DNA from: G963422275 sp963422275
GTDB taxonomy: Bacteria; Pseudomonadota; Alphaproteobacteria; Rhodobacterales; Rhodobacteraceae
NCBI GenBank assembly: GCA_963422275.1
Contig: OY729418.1
Coordinates: forward strand, 1,364,001 to 1,428,000
Length of the DNA: 64,000 nucleotides
Reading direction: 5' to 3'
This document shows positions 27,379 to 36,153 of the stretch, one piece after another. Position 1 is the first letter of the stretch; every line of letters starts with the position of its first letter. The notes below the pieces were generated by a model. It was not told where the DNA came from, did not search any database, and saw only the letters and a program-made list of their open reading frames with translations. A program made the position numbers and the translations under genes.

Positions 27379-28318
27379 AGACTCGTATCCCGCAGGGCAG
27401 GTGCATCTGCGTGAGCTTGGCTTGCGCGACGGCCTGCAGTTGACCAAGTCGTGGCCTGACACCAAGTCCAAGCTTGAGTGGATCAATCTAATTCACGGCG
27501 CGGGAGTTCGGCACATCGAGGTTGGCTCGTTTCTTCCTTCCAGCCGTTTCCCGCAATTTGCCGACATTCGCATGCTAATTGAAGCCGTGTCCCGGCTTTC
27601 GGACCTGAGAAGCGCTGCGCTGACGTTGAACGAGAGGGCTGTTGCGGATGCACTGAATACGGATGTGGATGAGATGGTAATCGCCGTGTCCGCAACCGAA
27701 GAGCACAGCTTGGCAAACATCGGAAAGACAAGGTCCGAGGCGGTGGAGCTCGTGCGCAGCGCTTCGGGCATGAGGGGCTCTGGCGACGCAAAGGTCTTGG
27801 TGAGCGTCGCGATTTCAGTGGCCTTTGGCTGCTCGATCGCAGGAGAGGTCGAGCTTCGGGAAGTCATTCGCCTTGCAGAGCAATGTCTCGAAGCGGGAGC
27901 GGACGTGATCGGAGTCGCCGACACCGTCGGATTCGCAGCGCCGAGGCAGGTCGCGCGAATGTGCGACGAGATTCTGCGCAGCATCGGCGACGTTCCCTTG
28001 ATCGTCCATCTGCATGACACTCGGGGAACGGGCATCGCAAATGCGTACGCCGCACTTGAATCGGGGGTTCGCATTCTGGATGGAACGCTGGCCGGTCTTG
28101 GCGGCTGCCCGTTCGCTCCCGGGGCCACCGGGAATGTGGTGTTCGAGGATCTTGTCTTCCTGTGCGAGCGATGCGGGTTTCCGACGGGAATCGATCTGCA
28201 AGAGATCGTCGGCGCGCGACGCGTGCTTGAAAGATCAATGCCGAGCGAACGATTGCATGGTTCGCTCGCCAATGCAGGAACTCCGAGGACAATTCGCTGG
28301 CGGACAGTTCGCGACTGA
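27368..28318 (+). CDS. HMG-CoA lyase-like enzyme
   Basis: A 316-residue TIM-barrel protein of the HMGL family. Key elements: HLRELGLRDGLQLTKSWPDT at the N-terminus (metal Asp), VIGVADTVGFAAP, the metal HxH in LIVHLHDTRGTGIANAYAA, and GLGGCPFAPGATGNVVFED with the catalytic Cys of HMG-CoA lyases. It cleaves a 3-hydroxy-acyl-CoA into an acyl-CoA plus a keto acid or acetoacetate. Overlap with the CoA-transferase gene suggests the two steps run in sequence (citramalyl-CoA- or HMG-CoA-type cleavage). Confidence 0.9.
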   Translation: MSARDSYPAGQVHLRELGLRDGLQLTKSWPDTKSKLEWINLIHGAGVRHIEVGSFLPSSRFPQFADIRMLIEAVSRLSDLRSAALTLNERAVADALNTDVDEMVIAVSATEEHSLANIGKTRSEAVELVRSASGMRGSGDAKVLVSVAISVAFGCSIAGEVELREVIRLAEQCLEAGADVIGVADTVGFAAPRQVARMCDEILRSIGDVPLIVHLHDTRGTGIANAYAALESGVRILDGTLAGLGGCPFAPGATGNVVFEDLVFLCERCGFPTGIDLQEIVGARRVLERSMPSERLHGSLANAGTPRTIRWRTVRD

Positions 28319-28670
28319 CACGGGGCAAGAACCCAATTCGCGCTGCAGCAGCCGCAGGCGGATGTTGGTTGTGGAAATCGCACACGGATTGCGCTATAGA
28401 CTCGGTTAATGGACGCAGTCGGCGCTTCGACGAGCTTTTGTTTCACGATGCAAGCTGATGAGCGCAAGATACTGGTGCGCAGGGTTGCACACAGCATAGC
28501 GGTTTCAATGTCCAGCACACCTCTGACGGCCAGTCGTCGGGGCGGCACACGGGCAATGGGGCGCGAATTCGGTGCAAGAGTTGGCTGGTGGCAGATTGCT
28601 TGCCGATTCAGCAGGTCCAAGGTATGATTGAGGAGTTCTTTCCAAAACTCAAAGAGAATAGGAGACGGAA
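28319..28670. other. leader region of the TAXI-TRAP operon
   Basis: 352 bp with no gene. It must contain the end of the lyase transcript and the promoter of the transporter genes; no confident terminator or -35/-10 pair was seen. GGAGAC just before 28671 is the ribosome-binding site of the binding-protein gene. Confidence 0.4.
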
Positions 28671-29636
28671 ATGAGAATGAGTGCGATGATGGCTTTTGCG
28701 GCGGCGGCACTGCTGTCGACGCAAGGCGTTTCGGCACAAGACCAGCAGTTTGTATCTATTGGGACGGGTGGTGTTACGGGAGTCTACTATCCGACCGGTG
28801 GCGCGATTTGCAGGCTAGTCAACAAGGATCGAAAGGAACACGGCATCCGGTGCTCGGTGGAGTCCACCGGCGGCTCGATCTATAACATCAACACGATCAA
28901 GGGTGGCGAGCTGGAGTTTGGAGTCGCGCAGTCCGACTGGCAGTACCATGCCTATAATGGAACTTCGAAATTCGAGGGCCAGCAGTTCGAGAAATTGCGG
29001 GCCGTGTTTTCCGTTCACCCGGAACCGGTCACGATTCTCGCCAGGAACGACAGCGGCATCGACAATATCACTGACGTGATTGGCAAGCGATTCAACGTCG
29101 GCAACGACGGGTCGGGCACGCTTGGCACTTGGGAAGTGATCGAGGAAGCCATGGGCTGGAGCCGCGAAGACCTGGCGCTTGCCGCGAAGATGAAGTCGGC
29201 CGAAACCGGTGGAGCCCTTTGCGACAACAAGATCGACGGCTACTTCTGGCTCGTGGGACACCCCTCCGCACTTACTCACGAGACCGTTGCATCGTGCGAT
29301 GCCAAGATCGTTTCGGCGGTTGCTCCGCAAATCGATCAACTGGTGGCAGAGCGTCCCTACTATCGCCATGCAGTCATCCCTGGCGGAATGTATCCCGGAA
29401 ACCCCGATGACGTTTCGACTTTCGGCGTCGGTGCAACTTTCGTGACTTCTGCCGACGTATCTGAAGAGGCTGTCTACATTGTCGCGAAGGCGGTTATGGG
29501 CAACCTTGAGGACTTCCGCCGGCTTCATCCGGCGTTCGCTCACCTCAAGGCCGAGGAGATGATCAGTGATTCCCTGTCAGCTCCGCTTCATCCCGGCGCG
29601 ATTAGGGCCTACAAGGAACTGGGCTTGATGGAATAG
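28671..29636 (+). CDS. TAXI family TRAP transporter solute-binding protein
   Basis: A 321-residue periplasmic protein with a signal peptide (MRMSAMMAFAAAALLSTQGV, cleavage near SAQ-D) and the TAXI hallmark FVSIGTGGVTGVYYPTGGAI. A glycine-rich VESTGGSIYNINTIKGGELE and FNVGNDGSGTLGTWEVIEEA follow, as in other TAXI receptors. It delivers a small acid or amino acid to the fused TRAP permease encoded 66 bp downstream. ATG 28671 has GGAGAC upstream. Confidence 0.92.
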   Translation: MRMSAMMAFAAAALLSTQGVSAQDQQFVSIGTGGVTGVYYPTGGAICRLVNKDRKEHGIRCSVESTGGSIYNINTIKGGELEFGVAQSDWQYHAYNGTSKFEGQQFEKLRAVFSVHPEPVTILARNDSGIDNITDVIGKRFNVGNDGSGTLGTWEVIEEAMGWSREDLALAAKMKSAETGGALCDNKIDGYFWLVGHPSALTHETVASCDAKIVSAVAPQIDQLVAERPYYRHAVIPGGMYPGNPDDVSTFGVGATFVTSADVSEEAVYIVAKAVMGNLEDFRRLHPAFAHLKAEEMISDSLSAPLHPGAIRAYKELGLME

Positions 29637-29702
29637 CCCGACTGCCAGAGCGGGGCATCATGGCCCCGCTCTCCAGCATTTCATCGCCTTGATCTGGAGG
29701 GC

Positions 29703-30899
29703 TTGGTGGGCAAGGAAAAAACCGAGGGCTTGTCGTCGGCAATTGACGCTGAAGTCTTTGCGGCCGATCTTGATGTCGGCGCTCGCAATCCGGCAGGCTG
29801 GCAGGGAGCCTGCATAGTTGGCGTTGCATTGCTGTGGGCCATCCTGCAGGTCCTCAACGCTTCGCCATTGCCGGCGCTGCTGGCGCAATGGGCGGGGATG
29901 AATTGGCTGTATGTAACCTCCGACACTGAAAGGGTGCTTCACTTGGCCTTCGGATTGACGTTGGCCAGCTTCGCCTTTCCAATGTTCAAGTCGTCCGCCC
30001 GCGATCGAATTCCCTGGTATGACTGGGTCTTGATTGCAGCCGGCCTGTTCGCCACGCTCTACCTGATAGCCAACGCAGCAGCCATCGCGAACCGTTCTGG
30101 CCTGCCCACAACAACCGATCTGGTGGCATCTGCAACTGGGCTGGCATTGGTGCTGATCGCGACATATCGCGCACTCGGCCTGCCAATGGTCGTGGTCGCG
30201 GGTGTTTTCCTGCTCTATGTGTTCTTCGGGGACGCGGAATTCTTCCCTGACGCCATGCAGTGGAAGGGAGCAAGCTTCGGCAAGGCGATGTGGCACTTCT
30301 GGATGCAGACAGAAGGCGTTTTCGGCCTGGCGCTGGGCGTCTCGGCCTCGATGGTGTTTCTCTTCGTGCTGTTCGGCTCGCTGCTGGAGAAAGCGGGCGC
30401 AGGCAATTACTTCATCAAGCTCGCTTTCGCGCTGATGGGGCACCTTACCGGCGGGCCGGCAAAGGCGGCCGTCGTCGCGTCTGCCGCCACGGGGCTGATT
30501 TCCGGCTCTTCGATCGCCAACACCGTGACGACGGGAACCTTTACGATACCGCTGATGAAGCGCGTTGGATTTCCGGCCGAAAAGGCCGGCGCGGTGGAAG
30601 TGGCCTCGTCCACCAACGGCCAGCTCACGCCGCCGGTCATGGGCGCTGCGGCGTTTCTCATGGTCGAGTACGTCGGCATTCCGTATCTGGATGTCATAAG
30701 GCACGCCTTCCTGCCGGCGATCATCTCCTACATCGCTCTGGTCTACATCGTTCATCTGGAAGCCGAAAAGATGGGCCTTGAAGGATTGCCGCGTTCCGGA
30801 CCGGCCCGAACTCTTGCCCAGAAACTCGCGGCTTTCGCCTTGGAGTCGCCGTGTTCTGCGCACTCTGCCTCGTCACGTACTACGGCCTTGGATGGTTGA
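29703..30899 (+). CDS. TRAP transporter fused permease, N-terminal part (frameshifted)
   Basis: 398 codons of a 4TM+12TM fused TRAP permease, starting at TTG 29703 (or GTG 29706) after CTGGAGGG. Several membrane helices are clear (AGMNWLYVTSDTERVLHLAF, FLLYVFFGDAEFFPDAMQ), and the DctM-like core begins with LVSASMVFLF-type helices and TGGPAKAAVVASAATGLISG. The frame ends at 30899 with a non-homologous tail after about QKLAAFA (30840). The protein resumes in another frame (GVAVFCALCLVTYYGLGWL). A one-base indel near 30840, or a sequencing error, splits a protein normally of about 860 residues. Confidence 0.8.
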   Translation: MVGKEKTEGLSSAIDAEVFAADLDVGARNPAGWQGACIVGVALLWAILQVLNASPLPALLAQWAGMNWLYVTSDTERVLHLAFGLTLASFAFPMFKSSARDRIPWYDWVLIAAGLFATLYLIANAAAIANRSGLPTTTDLVASATGLALVLIATYRALGLPMVVVAGVFLLYVFFGDAEFFPDAMQWKGASFGKAMWHFWMQTEGVFGLALGVSASMVFLFVLFGSLLEKAGAGNYFIKLAFALMGHLTGGPAKAAVVASAATGLISGSSIANTVTTGTFTIPLMKRVGFPAEKAGAVEVASSTNGQLTPPVMGAAAFLMVEYVGIPYLDVIRHAFLPAIISYIALVYIVHLEAEKMGLEGLPRSGPARTLAQKLAAFALESPCSAHSASSRTTALDG

Positions 30900-32344
30900 A
30901 ACCCGCACTGGGCGACTACTCCTTCATCGGCATGGTCGCGCTGTTTCTGGTCGCCTACGGCGTGCTGGCGAAATGGGCGTCGAATCACCCCGACCTGACC
31001 GTTGACGATCCGAACTCGCCATTCACCGAGCTTCCCCAGCCAGGCCCAGTGGCCAAGACTGGGGCCTACTTTGCGCTGCCTGTGGTCGTTCTGATCTGGA
31101 ATCTCATGATCGAGCGGAAGTCGCCGGGCCTTTCGGCGTTCTGGGCAACAATTGCAATGATGTTCGTGATGCTGACACAGCATCCGGTCAAGGCGTTCTT
31201 CCGCGGCGAGAGCAAAGCCGGGAAGGTGTTCCAGCGCGGCTGGAATGAGCTAATCGACGGCATGATCTCCGGCTCGCGCAACATGATCGGCATCGCGGTC
31301 GCCACCGGCACCGCAGGAATAATTGTCGGCACCGTGTCGCTGACGGGAGCGCATCAGGTGATCGGAGAGTTCATAGAGGTCATTTCGGGCGGCAACCTGC
31401 TCCTGATGCTGATTTTCGTGGCCTTGTTCTCTCTAGTCCTTGGAATGGGCCTGCCGACAACCGCGACCTACATCGTGATCACTTCCCTGATGGCACCGGT
31501 GATCGTCGCCGTCGGCGCCAAGTCGGGGCTGATCGTGCCGCTCATCGCAGTGCACATGTTTGTCTTCTACTTTGGCATCCTCGCGGACGACACACCGCCA
31601 GTGGGCCTTGCCGCATTCGCTGCCGCGGCAATCTCGAAGGGGGACCCGATAAAGACCGGCGTCATCGGCTTCTCGTATGACGTTCGAACGGCAATTCTGC
31701 CCTTCCTGTTCATCTTCAACACCGAACTTCTGCTGATTGACGTGACCTTCGGCAGGGCGGTCTTTGTGTTTCTGATCGCTGTCGTCGCGATGTTGCTGTT
31801 CGCTGCGGCCACGCAGAACTGGTTCCTGACCAAATCCCGCATTTGGGAAAGCGTTGCGCTTCTGCTGATTGCATTCACGCTGTTCCGTCCCGGATTCTGG
31901 CTGGACCAGATTTCGGATCGGTATGATCAGGTTAAGGCGAGCCAGATCATCGATCTTGCGGATGCCGCCACCGATCAAGCGGCGCTCCGGGTGCGAATGT
32001 CGGGCGAGGATTTCGCCACCGGCAGATTGGTGGAGACCACAATCGAACTGCCCTTGGGCAACCGCGCCGACGGTGACGGTGCCTCAAGACTTGACCGGCA
32101 TTCCGGCATTTCGTTCCGTACAGAGGACGGCGGAAGGGTTTTCGTCGACTTGCTCAACTTCGGCCAGTATGCGCAGGGGAAGGGAATTGATTTCGACTGG
32201 GAGGTGCTGTACATCGAAGTTCAAGCAGACAGGTTGCCCAAAGAGGTTTTCTACATTCCGGCGCTGTTGCTGCTCGGGCTAATCGGCTGGCTGCAGTTGA
32301 ACCGGACAAGAAAGCTCAAGCCAGCATCGGAGCGGGGGACGTGA
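30851..32344 (+). CDS. TRAP transporter fused permease, C-terminal part (frameshifted)
   Basis: The rest of the same permease in a second frame, overlapping the first part by 49 bp. The nearest start is GTG 30851, but true continuity reaches back to about 30840. It contains SGSRNMIGIAVATGTAGIIV, LGMGLPTTATYIVITSLMAP (the DctM GLPTTAxY signature) and GILADDTPPVGLAAFAAAAI. The C-terminal ~170 residues include a beta-rich soluble stretch and a last helix (IPALLLLGLIGWLQL). If the frameshift is real, transport depends on the two halves being made separately, or the transporter is dead. Confidence 0.8.
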   Translation: MFCALCLVTYYGLGWLKPALGDYSFIGMVALFLVAYGVLAKWASNHPDLTVDDPNSPFTELPQPGPVAKTGAYFALPVVVLIWNLMIERKSPGLSAFWATIAMMFVMLTQHPVKAFFRGESKAGKVFQRGWNELIDGMISGSRNMIGIAVATGTAGIIVGTVSLTGAHQVIGEFIEVISGGNLLLMLIFVALFSLVLGMGLPTTATYIVITSLMAPVIVAVGAKSGLIVPLIAVHMFVFYFGILADDTPPVGLAAFAAAAISKGDPIKTGVIGFSYDVRTAILPFLFIFNTELLLIDVTFGRAVFVFLIAVVAMLLFAAATQNWFLTKSRIWESVALLLIAFTLFRPGFWLDQISDRYDQVKASQIIDLADAATDQAALRVRMSGEDFATGRLVETTIELPLGNRADGDGASRLDRHSGISFRTEDGGRVFVDLLNFGQYAQGKGIDFDWEVLYIEVQADRLPKEVFYIPALLLLGLIGWLQLNRTRKLKPASERGT

Positions 32345-32772
32345 CAGCGATGAAGTCCATGTTGCTGGCCATCGACCTCAACCAAGAAAGCAGCTGGAAA
32401 ATCACATTCCCGCATGCGATCGCACTTTCAAGGCTGTACGAGACGAAGCTTCATGCAATTACCGTCATTCCGGATTTCGGAATGCCAATTGTCGGGGCGC
32501 ATTTTCCGCCGGACTATTCCGAGAAAGCAGTTTCCGAAGCGCGGCGCGCACTGCAAGCCCTGCTTGAAAAAGAGCTTCCTGGCGACATCGCCAGCGAAGC
32601 TCATGCGACGCAAGGCACCATTTACAAGGAAATCATCGCCGCCGCCGATCGCGTCAATGCCGAAATGATCTTGATAGCTTCTCATCGTCCCGAAATGCAG
32701 GACTACCTCATTGGCCCGAACGCGGCTCGCGTGGTTCGCCACGCCCGACAGTCGGTTACCGTTCTGCGCTGA
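32341..32772 (+). CDS. universal stress protein (UspA family)
   Basis: A 143-residue UspA-type protein. GTG 32341 overlaps the permease stop; ATG 32350 is the alternative. It opens KSMLLAIDLNQESSWKITFP and ends with the nucleotide-loop pattern IASHRPEMQDYLIGPNAARV followed by ARQSVTVLR. Usp proteins bind ATP or AMP. They often follow TRAP transporter genes (as TeaD does teaABC) and tune transport, which is the likely role here. Confidence 0.85.
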   Translation: MTAMKSMLLAIDLNQESSWKITFPHAIALSRLYETKLHAITVIPDFGMPIVGAHFPPDYSEKAVSEARRALQALLEKELPGDIASEAHATQGTIYKEIIAAADRVNAEMILIASHRPEMQDYLIGPNAARVVRHARQSVTVLR

Positions 32773-32787
32773 CGATCCTGCAATCAC

Positions 32788-32803
32788 CTGCTGCATGCAG
32801 CAG
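32788..32803. repeat. perfect 16-bp palindrome
   Basis: CTGCTGCATGCAGCAG, a perfect inverted repeat between the universal stress protein gene and the aminotransferase gene. It could form a short hairpin or bind a dimeric protein. There is no T-run, so it is not an intrinsic terminator. Confidence 0.4.
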
Positions 32804-32829
32804 TGCCTCCAATAGCGAACCTTCAATCC

Positions 32830-34161
32830 ATGTCACACGTATTTGGCCGCCATTCGCGAGTGAACCCTCCAGCTGCCGTTCTCGGAGACGGGGTATATCT
32901 TGTCGACCAGAACGGAAAACGTTACCTCGACGGATCGGGAGGCGCGGCGGTTTCATGCCTAGGGCACTCCGACCCGGATGTGCGCGAGGCGATCCAGCGG
33001 CAGATGGACAAGGTGGCGTTTGCGCACACCGCTTTCCTGACGTCGGAACCAGCTGAGGAGCTTGCCGACCTGCTGATCGGCACGGCGCCTGAAGGCATCA
33101 CCAAGGTCTTTCTGGTTTCCGGCGGCTCCGAAGCCGTGGAGGCTGCGCTGAAGCTGGCGCGCCAGTACTTTGTCGAGATCGGGCAACCGCAGCGCCACCG
33201 CATTGTCGCCCGGCGGCAAAGCTATCACGGAAACACGCTCGGCGCTCTTGCAGCTGGCGGGAATGCATGGCGACGCGAACAATTCGCCCCGCTCCTTGTG
33301 AAAACTTCGCACATTGCACCTTGCTACGAGTATCGCAATCGTCGTGACCGCGAAACCCAAGAGGAATACGGCCTGCGCGCGGCCGACGAACTGGAAGCCG
33401 AAATAGAGAGGCTGGGGGCGGAAAGCGTCATGGCCTTCATCGCCGAACCGGTCGCGGGAGCCACCTTGGGGTCCGTGCCACCGGTTCCGGGCTATTTCAG
33501 GCGGGTACGTAAAATCTGCGACCGCTATGGCGTGCTGCTGATCGCGGACGAGGTCATGTGCGGTATGGGACGTACCGGAACTCTGTTCGCAATGGAGCAG
33601 GAAGATATCCGACCGGACATTGTCACGATCGCCAAGGGGCTTGGCGCCGGCTACCAGCCGATAGGCGCAATGCTATGCCAGGACTGCATTCATGATGCAA
33701 TCGCGGCGGGGACGGGCTTCTTCCAGCACGGGCACACCTATCTCGGGCACCCGATGGCGGCGGCCGCCGGAACTGCGGTGCTGAAGGCGATCCGGGACCG
33801 CGACCTTCTTTCAAGAGTGCAGCGCCAGGGAGAAAATCTTCATGCTGCGCTTCAGCGGGAGTTCGGCCAGCATCCGCATGTCGGCGACATTCGCGGACGG
33901 GGACTTTTCCGCGCCATCGAGCTCGTGCGCGACCGTGAAACCAAGAAGCCGTTCGACGCGCTGGCAGGACTTGCCGGAAGGATAAAGGCAACTGCCTTCG
34001 AAGCCGGCCTGATTTGCTACCCGATGTCAGGAACGGTGGACGGGGTGACCGGCGATCATGTACTTTTGGCTCCCCCGTTCATCATTTGCGAAGGCCAGAT
34101 CGATGAACTTGTCTTGAAACTGTCCAGCGCTATCGACGACGTTCTGGGCACGGCAAGATGA
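32830..34161 (+). CDS. class III aminotransferase (PLP-dependent)
   Basis: A 443-residue omega-amino-acid-type aminotransferase from ATG 32830; a GTG at 32803 would add nine residues. Motifs: GDGVYLVDQNGKRYLDGSGG at the N-terminus, VSGGSEAVEAALKLARQY, LLIADEVMCGMGRTGTLFAM (Asp binding the pyridine N) and the PLP lysine in VTIAKGLGAGYQPIGAM. It removes an amino group from an omega- or beta-amino acid. The BKACE gene overlaps its stop by 4 bp, suggesting the resulting beta-keto acid is cleaved next. Confidence 0.92.
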   Translation: MSHVFGRHSRVNPPAAVLGDGVYLVDQNGKRYLDGSGGAAVSCLGHSDPDVREAIQRQMDKVAFAHTAFLTSEPAEELADLLIGTAPEGITKVFLVSGGSEAVEAALKLARQYFVEIGQPQRHRIVARRQSYHGNTLGALAAGGNAWRREQFAPLLVKTSHIAPCYEYRNRRDRETQEEYGLRAADELEAEIERLGAESVMAFIAEPVAGATLGSVPPVPGYFRRVRKICDRYGVLLIADEVMCGMGRTGTLFAMEQEDIRPDIVTIAKGLGAGYQPIGAMLCQDCIHDAIAAGTGFFQHGHTYLGHPMAAAAGTAVLKAIRDRDLLSRVQRQGENLHAALQREFGQHPHVGDIRGRGLFRAIELVRDRETKKPFDALAGLAGRIKATAFEAGLICYPMSGTVDGVTGDHVLLAPPFIICEGQIDELVLKLSSAIDDVLGTAR

Positions 34162-34946
34162 ACGCCGCTCTCCCGCGCGTGATGGTAGCCCCGAATGGGG
34201 CTCGCAGGACGAAGGCAGACCATCCGAATCTGCCTATCACGATCGATGAAATCGTTGACGAGGCGAAGACCTGCTTCGAGGCGGGCGCGGAAGCCCTTCA
34301 CGCCCATGTGCGCGACGAGAACGGAATGCACAGCCTCGACATTGATCTGTATCGCGAACTGCTGGACCGCATGCGACGGGAGATGCCGGAAATGGCGGTG
34401 CAGGTCACCACGGAAAGCGCCGACAAATACGCTCCGCCAGTCCAGCGCGAACTGCTGGCGCGGCTTCGTCCATCAGCGGCATCGGTGTCGATTCGAGAAA
34501 TGCTGTCTGACGGAAACAGGGCGGCTGCGCGCAGCGCCTATCACGGCGCAAGGGAAGCAGGCGTTGCCGTGCAGCACATAGCGTATGACAAGCGGGACGT
34601 CGCGTCGCTCAAGCTTGCAGCCGAGGACGGAACTCTGCCTTCCAGCCAAATGCAGGTGCTGCTCGTTATGGGGACCTACGGCACGAAACGGACCGCTCGT
34701 CTGGAAGATCTTGCCCCGCTGCTGAATCTGACTGCAAATCTTCTTCCGGAAGCAGACTATGCGGTCTGCGCGTTTGGACCGGAGGAGACGGCACTTCTCA
34801 GAGCGGTGCTAGGGCAGGGAGGAAAGATTCGCGTCGGATTCGAAAACAACTTTTTTTCGCAAGATGGCAGCTTGGCACCCAGCAATGCCGCAAGAGTCAG
34901 AGAGGTCCTTCAGCGCCGCAAGCGTCTAAAGGCACTGCAGTCTTGA
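34158..34946 (+). CDS. BKACE family beta-keto acid cleavage enzyme (DUF849)
   Basis: A 262-residue TIM-barrel enzyme of the 3-keto-5-aminohexanoate cleavage family. It has RVMVAPNGARRTKADHPNLP at the N-terminus, the zinc motif LHAHVRDENGMHSLD, and the later VLLVMGTYGTKRTARLEDL. BKACE enzymes condense a beta-keto acid with acetyl-CoA to give an acyl-CoA and acetoacetate. It is slightly shorter than most members (~270-310). Its ATGA overlap with the aminotransferase shows a coupled pair. Confidence 0.88.
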   Translation: MNAALPRVMVAPNGARRTKADHPNLPITIDEIVDEAKTCFEAGAEALHAHVRDENGMHSLDIDLYRELLDRMRREMPEMAVQVTTESADKYAPPVQRELLARLRPSAASVSIREMLSDGNRAAARSAYHGAREAGVAVQHIAYDKRDVASLKLAAEDGTLPSSQMQVLLVMGTYGTKRTARLEDLAPLLNLTANLLPEADYAVCAFGPEETALLRAVLGQGGKIRVGFENNFFSQDGSLAPSNAARVREVLQRRKRLKALQS

Positions 34947-34976
34947 CGGGACAGAGCGAACGTTTCGCAGCCAATT

Positions 34977-35642
34977 ATGCCGCACAAGCCCAATCTGCCT
35001 GCCGCTCGTCGGAATGAAGTGCCATTGAGCGCTTTCATCTTGTTGCCCGACAGATGCACTTTTCCTGGCAACGATGCGAGGAGACATGCGACCAAGGCTG
35101 GCATTCACGGTGTCATCCGACAACCGGCGGCGCTGCAGCGGATCGCCGCCGACAGGAACCGACCGCAAAAGCATGCGTGGCGAGCCCACATCATCCCGCT
35201 CACCGACCAAGGTCTGGGCACCGCATTGCGAGGGCAGGCGGCAAGACGAGGCAATGGGTCTGGCGCTGGCAGGAGCGCTTCATGCAGGAAGGTGTCGACG
35301 GCTGCTTCGGGACAGAACACGCCTGCTCGCACCTGGCCTGTCACTGAAAAGGGCACGATGACGCCTGACTGCAGACGCAACGGCATTCCGCCCAGCGCCC
35401 CAATCCACGCCATCCGTGGCAACCAGTCCCCCGCAAGTACAAAGAGGTTCGCGCCGAACTTTCCAATTGCCCCGATCTTGAGCTCTTGGCTGAACGCAGT
35501 GGAAGGCTTCTTCGCCGGGTTGGTTCGCAGGAAACTCAAGCACGGGACGTTCCGTTGCGCAGGCGAACTGCGTGACGCGATTGGCCGCGACTGTTGCAAA
35601 TCACCCCAGGGTTCGCGCGGCACCACCGCGCCTGCCTCCTGA
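34977..35642 (+). pseudogene. IS630-family transposase, degraded
   Basis: Fragments in two plus-strand frames. The N-terminal helix-turn-helix region reads RIAADRNRPQKHAWRAHIIP (frame starting 34977). A middle piece in another frame corresponds to the WRWQERFMQEGVDG segment. The C-terminal SWLNAVEGFFAGLVRRKLKH with GTFRCAGELRDAI is the end of the IS630 DDE domain, with its last catalytic Glu. The first two catalytic Asp regions are missing or shifted. No gene is functional here. Confidence 0.62.
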
Positions 35643-35661
35643 TGAATCACGTCCATTTTTT

Positions 35662-35709
35662 AGTCAAGTTAAAATTTTTGTTGACTATAACCCTGTCAAG
35701 CTTTTAGTC
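35662..35709 (+). promoter_or_regulatory. ancestral promoter/operator region of the XRE-cupin regulator
   Basis: AGTCAA (35662-35667) and TTGACT (35681-35686) form an inverted repeat separated by 13 bp, and TTGACT with TTAGTC 17 bp later could be a -35/-10 pair. A related AT-rich sequence with TTGACA lies just upstream of the truncated regulator copy at 55046, supporting a regulatory role. It is now separated from the regulator gene by a 414-bp mini-element. Confidence 0.38.
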
Positions 35710-35722
35710 TGAGTTGAAATTT

Positions 35723-36136
35723 GGCTTGATTTGCGTTATGAATGGGGAAAGTGGCATGTTTTCGTCGTTGTTGCCATTATTGCATGGGGGATGGCGTGCC
35801 GATGGGTCGCGGCACTGTCCAGGTTGCAGCGTGGCGGTGGCGACAGTTCGGCCGGTACCAAACTGGCTCAAGGGCATCGCCGAAGTCGACGGGAAGGCGA
35901 AGATGCATGACCCGCCTCGAGAGCGGGTGCGGGGCGCCTTCCCGATCCAGACCGCGAACAGTTGGCACAGCCAATTGAAGGAGTTCCCTTTCCCGTTGCC
36001 GCGGTGTTGCAGCTAAATGCTTCGGCAACTGCCTGCCGTGGTTTCGACCTCATCGTGCTGGGCGGCAATGTCTTGTCAAGGAACCTGTCTGGCAGTGGCA
36101 ATGAGTCCTTTACCCATGATTGATGATACTTGAGCC
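35723..36136 (+). mobile_element. IS1595-derived mini-element upstream of the XRE-cupin regulator
   Basis: Left end GGCTTGATTTGCG at 35723; the right end, read inward on the minus strand, begins GGCTCAAGTATCATC at 36136. Between them lie a zinc-ribbon-like piece (HCPGCSVAVATVRPVPNW) and the transposase C-terminal piece IQTANSWHSQLKEF, with the catalytic core deleted. Flanks TGAAATTT and GTAGATTT agree at 5 of 8 positions, a possible decayed target duplication. It ends 17 bp before the regulator ATG. Confidence 0.5.
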
Positions 36137-36153
36137 GTAGATTTTTCAAAAGA

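Noticed and set aside
27493..28737. 414-codon minus-strand frame over the HMG-CoA lyase gene
   Set aside because: Low-complexity Ser/Pro/Arg translation opposite a well-supported enzyme gene; no ribosome-binding site or domain.
29658..30863. 401-codon minus-strand frame opposite the TRAP permease
   Set aside because: Rich in Arg, Gln and His, with no motif; an antisense shadow of the permease.
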